From Toxorhynchites rutilus septentrionalis (lineage: Eukaryota > Arthropoda > Insecta > Diptera > Culicidae): a stretch of DNA of 64,000 nucleotides. Positions 11,588 to 21,802 of the stretch are shown piece after piece; the first letter of the stretch is position 1, and each line of letters begins with the position of its first letter. The stretch lies in contig NC_073744.1 of the NCBI RefSeq assembly GCF_029784135.1, positions 78,967,935-79,031,934 on the forward strand, written 5' to 3'. The notes beneath the pieces were generated by a model. The model did not search any database. It saw nothing but the letters and a program-made list of their open reading frames with translations, and had not been told where the DNA came from. The translations under genes and the position numbers were made by a program.

Positions 11588-13392
11588 TTATTAAATCGTT
11601 TATTTTTACAGGCTCAGTTACATAAGTTTAAAGGAGCCAAACTCATATCTGTATTGTTACAAGTATATATAAACATTTTTCATTAATTCTAGTGTTAATG
11701 AAGTAGAGAACCGATTACTCGCGGTTTGCTCGAGTTTAGAAGGGTGACATTTTTTTCAGGAAAAGGAAGGGATATAAGGATACGTTGACAATGTTCACAC
11801 TCACATTCACACTCACATTCATCATACTCAATTCTTAAGCCTATCTTATATCTAATATGTATTTACATTACACCTTATTCTATTGTTAGTAAGAAGGGAT
11901 TTGATTTCTCGCGAAGGAAAAGGAAAAGGAGAATATAAGGATATAAGGACAATCACACACGAAGATCGATAACTTTTAAGAAGACATATATTTGGGACAT
12001 GTAATCAAGGTCTAACCGAGCCAACACATCTCTCACCGGCACATTGGGCTGTCTTCCTCTGGCCCGAAGAGAGTTTTCTAAATTCGATCTGGCAACAAGA
12101 TACACCTCGCACGACCAAACAACGTGTTCGATGTCGTGGTAACCTTGGTCACAAGCACAGATATTGCCATCGGCAAGATTAAAACGAAAGAGTAGCGCGT
12201 CTAACGAACAGTGATTGGACATGAGTCGAGAGAAGATGCGAATAAAGTCCCGACTCAAGTCCAGACTTTTGAACCATGGTTTGAGGCTAACCTTAGGGAT
12301 AATCGAATGAAGCCACCGACCCAATTCATCTTCGTTCCACTTACGTTGCCAGTTAGCGATGGTATTTCTACGGACTAAAGAATAAAATTCATGGAAGGCG
12401 ATTTGACGCTGATAAATATCGCCTTTAATTGCACCTACCTTTGCCAATGAGTCAGCCCTCTCATTACCCGGAATTGAGCAATGTGAAGAGACCCAGACAA
12501 AGGTAATGACATAACAGCGTCCAGACAAAGGTAATGACATAAGGGACCCAGACAAAGGTAATGACATAACAGCGTCTGGTTAAAGCACTCAAAATTTCTC
12601 GTATTCTCTCATGGAAGTACGGCGAGTGCTTTTCCGGCCTCACTGAACGGATAGCTTCGACAGAGCTAAGACTATCCGTTACAATGTAATAGTGTTCAAC
12701 AGGTCGTGAGGCGACGCTGCCAATTCAGCAATATACACTGAGCAAGGATTCTGAAGACTGTGGGAGGTGCTAAAAAATTCGTTGAACACTCCAAATCCTG
12801 TGGACTCATTCATAGAGGACCCATCAGTAAAGTACATATTATCACAATTGATACGCCCATACTTTGCATTGAAGATCGTAGGAACGATCCCCGATCGATG
12901 ATAATCTGGAATTCCATGGATTTTCTCCTTCATGAACAGATCAAAATGTACAGAGGAATTGATGTAGTCAGGAAAACAAACACGGTTGGAAATATACGAA
13001 GAAGGATCAACCTGCATGGAGATGAATTCATGATATGAAGTCATGAATCCAGAATGAAAATTTAGTCCGATCAGATGCTCAAAATTTCCGATCACCAATG
13101 GATTCATAACCTTACACCGGATGAGGAACCGAAGAGATAATAAATTGAAGCGATCTTTTAGTGGGAGTACGCCTGCCAAAACCTCGAGACTCATGGTATG
13201 CGTTGAAGGCATACATCCCAACGCAATACGGAGACAAAGATACTGAATTCGCTCGAGTTTAATGAGGTGTGTTTTATGTCCCTTTATGTCCCCCTTTATG
13301 TCCAAGAATACTGGAGCCATTTGTTTTTTTTCGGCGTAAGCCATTTGAATTTCTGAAGAAAGCAACACAAGACAATCATTCGTCCCCTTGCC
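11588..13392 (-). mobile_element. LINE copy with internal deletion, inserted in mariner A
   Basis: Same family as 3772-4994: shared 3' UTR on the minus strand from the T-run at 11588, the RNase H and the tail. It extends further 5' into the RT. No target duplication is evident; the insertion instead coincides with loss of about 250 bp of mariner sequence. A segment of the RT palm is missing between VFLDIKG and HLIKLERIQYLCLR, with a small GACATAAAGGG duplication at the junction (about 13275-13305). Confidence 0.85.
11953..13392 (-). pseudogene. LINE ORF2 fragment: RT remnant plus RNase H, broken
   Basis: Reading minus from 13392: a start-of-RT segment (DCLVLLSSEIQMAYAEKKQM), then after the internal deletion IALGCMPSTHTMSLEVLAGV, a hallmark of this mosquito LINE group. 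RNase H follows: YFTDGSS, then a 22-bp deletion between two CAGCG copies after IAELA that shifts the frame (about 12712). Near 12500-12570 a roughly 35-bp segment encoding YVITFVW is present three times in tandem. WVSSHCSIPGNERAD and the CDQGYHDIEHVVWSC tail follow. The catalytic YADD box is deleted. Confidence 0.88.
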
Positions 13393-13739
13393 CCTGACAA
13401 TATACGACATTTCTTTTTCCCCAATCCAAGATAAACCGTTTTTATTTATTTTTTTATTATAAACATATAAAGTGTTATATTAAATGTTATTTTTGTGAAA
13501 TCACATTCTCTTATTAACATAAACTAAGTCAAAAATACAACAAAAGCGCTTATCACGTATCCGTCAATTTGACGGGTGCGGTTGAACTAGGTATATATCA
13601 AACGTCGGCAGTTCTAGTGTTAAGTAAATGTTGAACTAACATTCCTTCCATTTCCTTAGCAGTTGTAAGGACGTGGCAAGGACCATTCTTAACTGTTGGG
13701 GAAAAAAGTCTTCAGCTAAGGGATTTTTTTGTTGTATAT

Positions 13740-14095
13740 TACACAGTGACTATTTTTAGCGTAAGAGTATTCCTATCTTATCGATAAACATTTTGTATCC
13801 ATTACACAGTAGTCATTTAGGCGTAAGAGTATTCCTATTCTATCGATACACAACAAATGTCGCCTGTTTTTGGCGTAAGAATATTCCTTTTGTGCGAACG
13901 TTCACAGCGGGACTGTTGATATGAGGCTTCCATTGTTGTGTTATTAATAGTGCCAATTACCGATGCAGCAGACCGTAATGTGAGCGGTAAGAGGCTGGGA
14001 TTACCGTCACATGATGATTGTTGCGTGGATGTAGAAGGATGTAGAATAACACACAAATTTAAGGGCCCTGCGTTATGAGCTCATGATCGTTCGCT
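13740..14095 (-). mobile_element. tRNA-derived SINE, family 1, copy b
   Basis: Homologous to 1985-2335, with a roughly 63-bp internal duplication starting ATTACACAGT at 13739 and again at 13802. The head is truncated after TTCGCTTAGTAGCGGACCA where the next SINE begins. Confidence 0.7.
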
Positions 14096-14102
14096 TAGTA
14101 GC

Positions 14103-14397
14103 GGACCACTTCTTTTTCTTCTTCTTGGATGGCACTAACGTTCCAGTGGAACTTTTACCTGCTCAACGTAGCAATACTTGCGTCATTTTTATTAGTAGTA
14201 CTTGGTTGAGATTTTTATGCCGAATAACACGCCTTGGAATTTACTCTGGAGTGGCAAGCTCTAGAATACGCGTGACCACAGTGCAAGCCGAAAGAATTTT
14301 CTTTAACGAAAAATCCCCCGGCCAGAACGGGAATCGAACCCGAACCCTCGGCATGATAATTTGGAACGCTAACGACTCGGCCACGGGAACACTTCCC
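14103..14397 (-). mobile_element. tRNA-derived SINE, family 2, copy 1
   Basis: Minus-strand copy with the tRNA-like head at the high end: box A GTGGCCGAGTCGTTAGCGTT and box B GGGTTCGATTCCCG are readable on the minus strand near 14330-14390. The body matches 17264-17558 and 53816-54094, and it ends in a (GAA)n tail (TTCTTTTTCTTCTTCTTGG on the plus strand at 14110). Resembles Feilai-type mosquito SINEs. Confidence 0.85.
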
Positions 14398-14399
14398 CC

Positions 14400-15560
14400 T
14401 CTCTAAGAGATATTACTAATCATCAGCAACAGATGGAGGCTAGTTTTCTAGCTTAACAGTTCTGAATTTGTACCACCTACGATATTGTGCGACTTGCTCA
14501 ATGTCAATTCTAATGCTAATGCTATTGAATCTCGATAAATTTTACATATTGTATAGAACACTTGTGGTTTATCGGCGAAAAACTGATTTTCTGTGAGCTC
14601 TGTAATGTAAGCTCGTATGAGGGACAATATGTTTCCATAAAAAATATTTACATCTGAACAAATTGTAATCCGACGAAGCAATCTTAATTGCTTCGTCTAA
14701 TCTATCCAGTTGTTAACAGTAAAACTCTGAACTTTGAATTAAACTCCCTATCTCCCATAAATTCTATCAAATATATATAGGAAATTTGTAATTTTAAATC
14801 TTCCCGCTAAACATCAAAGACGACCAATGGAAGAAGTTAGAAGGAATGCTGCTTGGAAATCGCCATTTATGTTTAAATATATTTAAATTTAAATATCTTA
14901 TATTAAATACCGCTCACGGACCGTTCATCATATTTTGGTTGATGTTTTGGGCATGAGAAAAGACACAGCACGGCTAGTGCCGAAAGAGCTCAATTTCATC
15001 GCAATCAAGTTGCTGAAGACAGGCTTGAAAATGTGATAAAAATAGAGCATATTATTCAGAAAACACAAATTCCGTCAATCGGGTTTTTGAAGTTGTTTGT
15101 GGTTGTTCATCAACCTTAGAAGAAGTCTTTAAAGTTGCTCTCGGAAACAAGAATACAATCCGAGAAACACAATTTCATTGATGTAGTACCAGATGTTGAT
15201 ACATGCGTTCGGGTAAATACACTCTTTTCAATTTCTATAAGATCAGGTGATGATCTTGCTGCTTTATGTCATTGTAAACAAACTACGCTTCAATTGATAT
15301 TCTAGTGTGTTAGTATTGATAACTGCCATGCACTGCATGATTTTCATGTGTGTGTGTGTGTGCAAACGCTTTTTTGACGTAGGATTACGTCTTTTGGGAA
15401 CATATTGGGGTACAAATTGAAAATCGAAAATCGAGCATATCGTGAAAATAGTGCAATTTCAAACGCTTATTGCTCCGTCATTTCATGAAGGACTGATGAA
15501 ATTTTTGCGTCAATCGATTTTGGTACTCCATAACAATTTTTTATATTGAAGAAAATAATA
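14400..15560. other. mostly unassigned; mariner relic near 14935-15030
   Basis: From about 14935 to 15029 the plus strand reads VHHILVDVLGMRKDTARLVP and KELNF before decaying into stops. This resembles the N-terminal HTH/linker of a different mariner subgroup. The rest has no recognisable gene; a (GT)n tract lies at about 15347-15362. Confidence 0.45.
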
Positions 15561-15885
15561 TATAGGGTTGGGGAAAAAGAAATGTCGTATTTCTGATCGA
15601 TTTCTGATAAGTCCAATATGCGCCGTTTCGTTGGCAAACTTGTTGCCATTTAGAAAGCAAATTAATTATCCCCCCGCTTATAAAACCCCCTTTCTTAATT
15701 GCAAAAAACTCAGACAGCCAGTTTTCGCAGGCCTCCTTTGAGGCCAGCTTAGTATCACAAAGAGTGTTTTGCATGGACCGGAAGAGATGATAATCATTTG
15801 GAGCCAGGTCTGGACTATACGGTCGGTGCAATAGGACATCCCATCCGAGCTCTCGTAGCTTTTAGTGGGTCATCAAAGATGTGTG
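15561..15885 (-). mobile_element. truncated mariner (copy C), 3' end only
   Basis: Starts with the same terminus as copy A (TATAGGGTTGGGGAAAAAGA) and encodes on the minus strand PYSPDLAPNDYHLFRSMQN and ASKEACENWLSEFFA, the third catalytic Asp region and C-terminus. It stops abruptly at about 15885 where the tandem repeat begins, so only about a quarter of the element remains. Confidence 0.85.
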
Positions 15886-15886
15886 G

Positions 15887-16147
15887 TTCCATTTTTTGAT
15901 TAATTCTCGAATAATGCAGAAATTTGTGTTTTATTTGTATGACAGCACCCCTTAGAGAGGGGGGTAATGAGTCTAACCATCATAAAAAACATTGACTGCA
16001 CCCTAAAACCTCCACATGCCAAATTTGATTCCATTTTCTTGATTAATTTTCGAGTAATGCAGAAATTTGTGTTTTATTTGTATGGCAGCCCCCCCTTAGA
16101 GAAGGGTGTGGAGAGTCTAACCACCATAGAAACTTTTATTGCACCTC
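15887..16147. repeat. tandem repeat, period about 143 bp, two units
   Basis: Two diverged units share TTGATTAATTYTCGARTAATG, CAGAAATTTGTGTTTTATTT and GTCTAACCAYCATA. A third unit lies at 26467-26600, immediately past the LINE, so the array was split by the LINE insertion. Confidence 0.85.
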
Positions 16148-17263
16148 ACATATATTCTAGCCTTCGATCAGAGTGGACGTGTTTTCAAATTGCTCGAAGC
16201 ACCCGCGAATAAATTCAGTTATTTTGCAAACGATTCAGTTATATTGACCTAGTTTTTCACCCAGTGTAACGTATAAACGTAAATAAAAAATCAACATGCG
16301 AAATTTGCTGTGATACCGGAATCAACGACAGTGTCAATTTGTGGAAATGTGCTAGCTGCCCGCGACGATTCCACGCCGCCTGCATCGGCGTACATCGCAA
16401 GAAGAGCGTTGACATTACGTCATATGTTATACCGTGCTGTAACAAGTGCCAGAATTACGTACGCGCCGAGTTGGACTTTAGTGAACTTACCGAGCAGCAA
16501 AAAAAAAATCAACGAGCAACTACAATACAATACGAAAGTGATCCATCGGCTGACACTGCAACAACAAAATGCAAGTGTTGTACATGAAGCCGTCGACAGA
16601 CTTGAGGGTCAGCTCGTCGATCTGAAAAATGAATTGTCCGCAAATAAAAGCAGCAATCTCTTTGCGGTCACGATAAAAAATCATATTACGTCACTCATTG
16701 ACATCGCAATGAGTAACATGAAAGAGAATATAGCGGATTATATTAAATCAACGACGATGGAATTGAATCGCGATCTCAGCCAAATGCGGGAAGAAATTCA
16801 ACAACTGGGGAATTTGTCACTGGAAATAACGGCAAACATTAATCAAACCCCACAGGATAGTCAAGTCGAAATAGAAATATTAGAGAAATTAAGAACATTG
16901 TCAGCCGTTATTATATCAACAGGAAACAATGTTGAACATATGCTACCACCTCCACCGGAGTCCTGTCCCAGTCTAGCTGATGAGTTGCGTGCGGAACTTA
17001 CTCCTCCAGTTAATCCCCCATTTTACCCTCCAGAGAACTCAGGCTGGAGAATTTTGGATTCAACAAGGAGATGGAAGGCAGATTGGTCTGAGTATGATGC
17101 ACGGCAACTCCGTAGAATAGAACAACAAGAAGAGGTAGATAAAGCCAGAAAATGGCGTAAGCAAAATCGCCGATACAACAATAATAATAATAACAGATAC
17201 AATGGTAGCCCTAACAATGGCAGCAGGAATAGGAATAATTTCAACAATCGTAGAAATAACAAC

Positions 17264-17558
17264 TAAGTGCTCCCGTGGCCGAGTGGTTAGCGTCATAACT
17301 AACATGCCGGGTGTTCGGGTTCGATTCCCGTTCTGGTCGGGGGAATTTTTCGTCAACGAAATTTCCTCCGACTTGCACTGTGATCACGCGTATTCTAGAG
17401 CTTGCCACTCAGAATGCATTCAAGGCGTGTTATTTGGCATAGAAATCTCAACTAAGTACTAATAAAAATGACGCAAGTAATACTACGTTGAGACGGCGAA
17501 GTTCCTCTAGGAACGTTAGTGCCATTGAAGAAGAAGAAGAAGAAGAAGAAGAAGAAGA
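17264..17558 (+). mobile_element. tRNA-derived SINE, family 2, copy 2 (in LINE ORF1)
   Basis: Flanked by the exact 12-bp duplication AGAAATAACAAC at 17252-17263 and 17559-17570. The head has box A GTGGCCGAGTGGTTAGCGT and box B GGGTTCGATTCCCG; the tail is (GAA)12 or so. The insertion adds 307 bp and creates a stop (TAA 17264) in ORF1. Confidence 0.95.
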
Positions 17559-17570
17559 AGAAATAACAAC

Positions 17571-17699
17571 AACAACAACAATAATAGGAATAATCACAAC
17601 ATCCGTAACAACAACTACAACAACGACAACAACAATAGCAACCGTAATAACAACAGTAACAACAACAGTAACAACAATCGTAACAATAACACCAACACC

Positions 17700-17768
<69 letters not shown>

Positions 17769-17910
17769 AACAACAATAACAGTATCAACAACAATAACAA
17801 CAACAACAGGAGCAATCACACTAACCGTAACAATAACAACAACAACCACAGAAACAACAATCGAAACAACCCCATCAATAACAGGAATAACATCAATAAC
17901 AGAGGTATAC
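17571..17910. repeat. AAC-rich low-complexity tract coding poly-Asn in LINE ORF1
   Basis: Near-continuous AAC/AAT codons with interspersed CGT, AGT and ACC, including an uninterrupted (AAC)n run at about 17698-17766. In the ORF1 frame this reads as poly-Asn with Arg and Ser. The Thr-rich and minus-strand Val/Leu-rich frames are shadows. Confidence 0.9.
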
Positions 17911-20528
17911 TTGGAAACATGGCTAGCGGTCAACACAGAAACATCCAACTTCCAACGAACAGAGAGCTTCTGGCGGCAGCGAAGTATCAATTCTCTGGAC
18001 TACCGGCTAGCTATCGACCAATACAATTTGAAAGAGGGGAAATTCTCAACCCCTACATGGCACCCAACGTACCACATTGCGTTCAAGCACATTCGTCCTG
18101 CTGCATGACTTCGGGAGACTCTACAGCTGCACCGTGCAACATATATTCATGCAGGCATTCGTGTTTTCCCCGGAATTGACGAACCCATTGGAGGATGACA
18201 ACTCGCCACTTCCTGGCGTAAGGCAAGACATGACATCTTCTCAGGAGGAGATGTTTCCATTAACGAAATCAGACGTCCCAGAAGATAATCAATTGTCAGC
18301 TTCACACCAAGGAGAAGTAGTAAGTTTTAACAATTTGTATGCCTCGTCATACCAAGTAGTAGATAATGAACCATCTTCCTCGCCTCAACAACTAAATGTA
18401 GTTGAAATTTTGATATACTGTCAAAATTTCAACCGTATGAAAAGTCCACCTAAAATGAAAGAAATCCAAATTAATGTTCTGAATTCTTCTTTCTCGATAA
18501 TTATGGCCACAGAGACAAGTTGGGATGATAGTGTTAGAAGCGAGGAAGTATACGGAAATCGTTTTAATGTCTTCAGAGATGACCGTAATCCTCACAAATC
18601 CCATAAAAAATCGGGAGGCGGCGTCCTTATTGCTATTAATTCATTAATAAATTCAGAACATATTCCAACAACAGAATTCGACGAGTTTGAGCAAGTGTGG
18701 GTCAAAGCACTTATTGCGGGAGAGATACATATATTTGCATCTGTTTACTTCCCCCCTGATCGTGCTCAACTTAGTTGTTATGAGAAATTCTTTGAAGTTG
18801 CTGAAAATATTTTATCTTCCTTTGCACCAGAATCAAAAATCCATATATACGGAGATTTCAATCAACGAAATGCGGACTTTATCACTGATTCTGAAAATGA
18901 ATTTATCTTGCTTCCAGTTGTTGGTGATAATCAGACTCTGCAATTTATTTTTGATGAAATAGCCGGTCTTGGGTTGAATCAAATAAACAATGTTCAGAAT
19001 CGACAGAAATGCTTCTTGAATTTCTTGTTGACAAATATGACCGAAGATTTTTGTGTGACCGAATCATTAACTCCACTTTGGAAAAATGAAGCTTTCCACA
19101 CAGCTATCGAATATTCTATATTTATAGATAACACACAAAAACCATTTGATTATGAATTTGAGGAAGTCTCTGATTACACTAAAGCAAATTACCAATCAAT
19201 TAGGTGTAAGCTTAACTATATCAACTGGCAGGATTTATTTAGAAGTGTGGAAAACATTGAAGTAGCAGTGACGACTTTTTACTCGATGATCAATGAAATT
19301 TTAGAGCAGGAGATACCAAGAAGACGAAAAAGGAGAAATATGAACACAAAATATCCGATTTGGTTTAATAAAAGCATAAATAATCTAAAAAATAAAAAAA
19401 CAGAAGGCACATAAACTTTATAAGAAATACAAATCTGACGCTAATCTCCAAAAATATCTGAACATTTGCGAACAGCTCAACTCAACTGTTAATAGCGCTT
19501 TTGAAGATTACAGCTTAAAAACAGAGTCGGACATAAAATCTAACCCGAAAAGTTTGTTTAATTACATAAAAACAAAATTAAAAAGCAATGGTTTTCCATC
19601 ACGCATGCACCTCGACGATACCGTGGGGAATGACCCAGAAAAAATTTGCAACTTCTTTGCAACATTTTTTCAAGAAGTTTATATTGTAACAGCTGAGGAG
19701 GACCGAGATCGTGACTTCTTTGCATTTCTTCCAGAATTTCCATGTGATGTTGGAGTCAGAAAACTAACTTACATTGAAAATGTTGAAGCATTAAATAAGC
19801 TCGATGTCTCGAAAGGGCCAGGTCCTGACGGAATTCCACCGGTTTTTATAAAAAAATTGGCATCTGAATTAACTCATCCACTTTTATGGCTTTTCAATAC
19901 GTCATTGGAATCAGAAAGGTTCACAAAAATATGGAAAAACTCTTTTCTTGTACCTATATTCAAATCCGGTAATAGATCCGATGTAAGAAATTATCGTGGA
20001 GTAGCAATTATTTCTTGCATTCCAAAACTCTTTGAAGCCATAATAAACCAAAAACTTTTTCAACAACTAAAGACACGAATTACGAATAAGCAACACGGTT
20101 TTTTCAAAGGACGATCAACAACAACAAATTTGCTGGAATTTGTCACATTCACTTTGAATGCAGTGGATAATGGTAATCAAGTTGAAGCTCTATACACTGA
20201 CTTTAGTAAGGCTTTCGATCGTGTTGATATACCCTTACTCCTTCTTAAACTTCAAAAAAAGGGATAGAAGTCAAGCTATTGAAATGGCTAGAATCATATT
20301 TGACTGACCGCACCCAAATGGTAAGTTTTAATGGGGAAATTTCAAAACCAATATTTGTTACATCCGGAGTTCCTCAAGGCTCTCATTTGGGGCCACTTTT
20401 GTTCATTTTATTTGTTAATGATGTTTGCGTTTTTCTTAACAGTGTTAAGGCACTTATCTACGCAGATGATATGAAACTGTATATGGAAATAAAGAATGAA
20501 GAAGACTCTCAAACATTCAAAAATGAGG

Positions 20529-21028
20529 TTTTTTTTATCCCATTTATTTATTTATCAGGCTCATTAGCATTTTCTCTGTAACAGAGCCGGGTTTTTATCG
20601 TGTACATGTACATATGTTTATGTTTCTATAAATTGTAAATTACACAATAGAAGTAGTAGCCATTTAGGCGTTAGGTTTTCTGTTCCATTACATTATGGTA
20701 AATTACACTCTAGTAGCCATTTCGGCGTAAGGGTATTCTATCTGTTCTTCCATTGTTCAGCAGACCAGACAGCGGAGACAGTTGATATTGATCATTGTTG
20801 GGTTATTTATAGAACAGCAGCCCGATGTTTCTTGCAGAGCAGAGCAGTTGTATGGATGAATCGATCTTTGTTCCACCGTGGATCGATCTCCATAGCTGAT
20901 GATGGTTGCGTGGACGTAATTATTCTATAACAACACAAAGATGGTCAATTGAGGGCCCTGAGTTTGAACTCACGATCGATCGCTTAGTAAGCGAACGCGT
21001 AACCAAGTGGCTACGAAGACCCCCTAAA
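20529..21028 (-). mobile_element. tRNA-derived SINE, family 1, copy c (in LINE ORF2)
   Basis: Minus strand. The head at about 20930-21025 has TAGCCACTTGGTTACGCG (box A-like), a short anticodon-like hairpin CGCTTACTAAGCG and GAGTTCAAACTC (box B-like). The 3' end is an A/T-rich tail with AATAAATAAATGGG. Imperfect duplication AAAAATGAGG and AAAAATGAAG flanks it at about 20520 and 21027. A sister copy in the opposite orientation is at 32443-32935. Confidence 0.85.
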
Positions 21029-21530
21029 AAATGAAGTTGACATAGTTTATAATTGGTGCACTAAGAGTTTATTACAGCTCAATGTTAGGAAATGCACTTT
21101 GATTACTTTTACAAGAAGAAGAACACCATTGAACAATGGTGTTATACTGGTTAATCAACCCATCAGTAGATGTCAACGAGTAAGAGATTCAGGTGTGATC
21201 TTAGATTCGAAACTAACCTTCGTGGATCATTATAATACAATCATCCATAGAGCAAATAATATGTTGAGCTTCATTAAACGCTTTAGTTACCATTTCCACG
21301 ATCCGTACACAATAAAAACATTGTATATTACATACGTCAGATCAATTCTCGAATACTGTAGTATTGTATGGTCCCCCTACATAACTTCACACGAAGACAG
21401 AATAGAATCTGTACAAAAACAATTTTTGTTATTTGCACTTCGTAAACTAGGCTGGTCTTCATATCATCTACCTCCATATGAAGCACGCTGTATGCTAATC
21501 AATATTAAAAGCCTAAAAGAACGTCGGAAC

Positions 21531-21691
21531 TGTTGATCATAGCAACATCGCTGTTATTACCATAGTAATTATATTGTTGATTTGCCAGAGTTAATAAAAT
21601 AAATTTTCTTATAAGTCGTTTGAACCTCAAGCAGTTAGCACGTATTTATTCTCTTTTCCATAATCCGAGAGTCTACGCAAAACTTCCAATA
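21531..21691 (+). repeat. copia 5' LTR
   Basis: 161 bp, starting TGTTGATCATAGCAACATCG and ending AAAACTTCCAATA. It has an AATAAAATAAA stretch at about 21592-21602 that could serve as polyadenylation signal. The 3' end lacks the canonical CA dinucleotide; the boundary is set by the GGAAC duplication. Confidence 0.95.
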
Positions 21692-21705
21692 GGTTATGGG
21701 CCCAG
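21692..21705 (+). promoter_or_regulatory. primer binding site, initiator tRNA-Met anticodon arm
   Basis: GGTTATGGGCCCAG directly abuts the 5' LTR. It is complementary to the anticodon stem-loop of initiator tRNA-Met, not to a tRNA 3' end, as known for Drosophila copia, which primes from a cleaved half tRNA. Confidence 0.9.
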
Positions 21706-21802
21706 ACTGAGCTCGGAGGAATTGAGATTCAGTTATACGCTATCGCTTTGAAGAACATTTTGTTTTCAAGAGAAGGTTCTGAAAATTTGTGAAGAGATCG
21801 TG

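Larger units (their letters stand above)
10588..13431 (-). mobile_element. mariner element A, interrupted by a LINE
   Basis: The left end GGGTTGGGGAAAAAGAAATG (near 10590) matches the reverse of CATTTCTTTTTCCCCAATCC ending near 13428; TA lies outside each end. Same family as copies at 15561-15885 and 43957-45449. The transposase reads on the minus strand. The LINE at 11588-13392 replaces about 250 bp at the transposase N-terminus and 5' UTR, judging by copy 43957-45449. Confidence 0.88.
8953..13619 (+). mobile_element. piggyBac-like element, host of a nested mariner and LINE
   Basis: TTAA at 8949-8952 and 13620-13623, with terminal inverted repeat CACTAGAACT at the left and AGTTCTAGTG at the right, exactly the piggyBac arrangement. 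Subterminal palindromes CCGTCAATTTGACGG (8971), CCGTCAAATTGACGG (about 9117) and CCGTCAATTTGACGG (13561) repeat near both ends. Between the ends are a decayed transposase (about 9500-10560) and a foreign block at 10588-13431. Removing that block leaves an element of about 1.8 kb, shorter than the family's usual 2.4 kb or more, so the 5' part of the transposase gene has been lost. Confidence 0.9.
16288..18179 (+). pseudogene. LINE ORF1: PHD-type zinc finger, coiled coil, Asn-rich tract
   Basis: Three parts. (1) 16297-16450, a Cys/His finger: CEICCDTG, WKCASC, RRFHAAC, CCNKC, a PHD-like C4HC3 spacing. (2) After a frameshift at an A-run (16500-16508), a helical, probably coiled-coil region (about 16510-16930) and then a Pro-rich and basic segment. 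(3) From 17160 an Asn/Arg-rich low-complexity tract, split by a SINE at 17264, resuming at 17571 and running to about 17910, then a folded-looking tail (NRELLAAAKYQFSGLPASYR) to the stop at 18179. Excising the SINE with one 12-bp duplication restores the frame. Presumed RNA-binding and chaperone role, as for ORF1 proteins. No in-frame ATG is visible upstream of the finger. Confidence 0.75.

Noticed and set aside
11140..11625. 161-codon plus-strand frame
   Set aside because: Antisense shadow of mariner transposase A.
15887..16147. CRISPR-like direct repeats
   Set aside because: Two diverged 143-bp units without spacers, in a eukaryotic genome.
17270..17345. Possible tRNA gene (box A and box B)
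   Set aside because: Same head recurs at 14330-14397 and 53830-53890 with a common SINE body and GAA tail; it is a SINE head, not a tRNA gene.
17448..17990. Val- and Leu-rich minus-strand frames and a Thr-rich plus frame
   Set aside because: Shadows of the AAC-codon tract, whose real frame encodes Asn in LINE ORF1.
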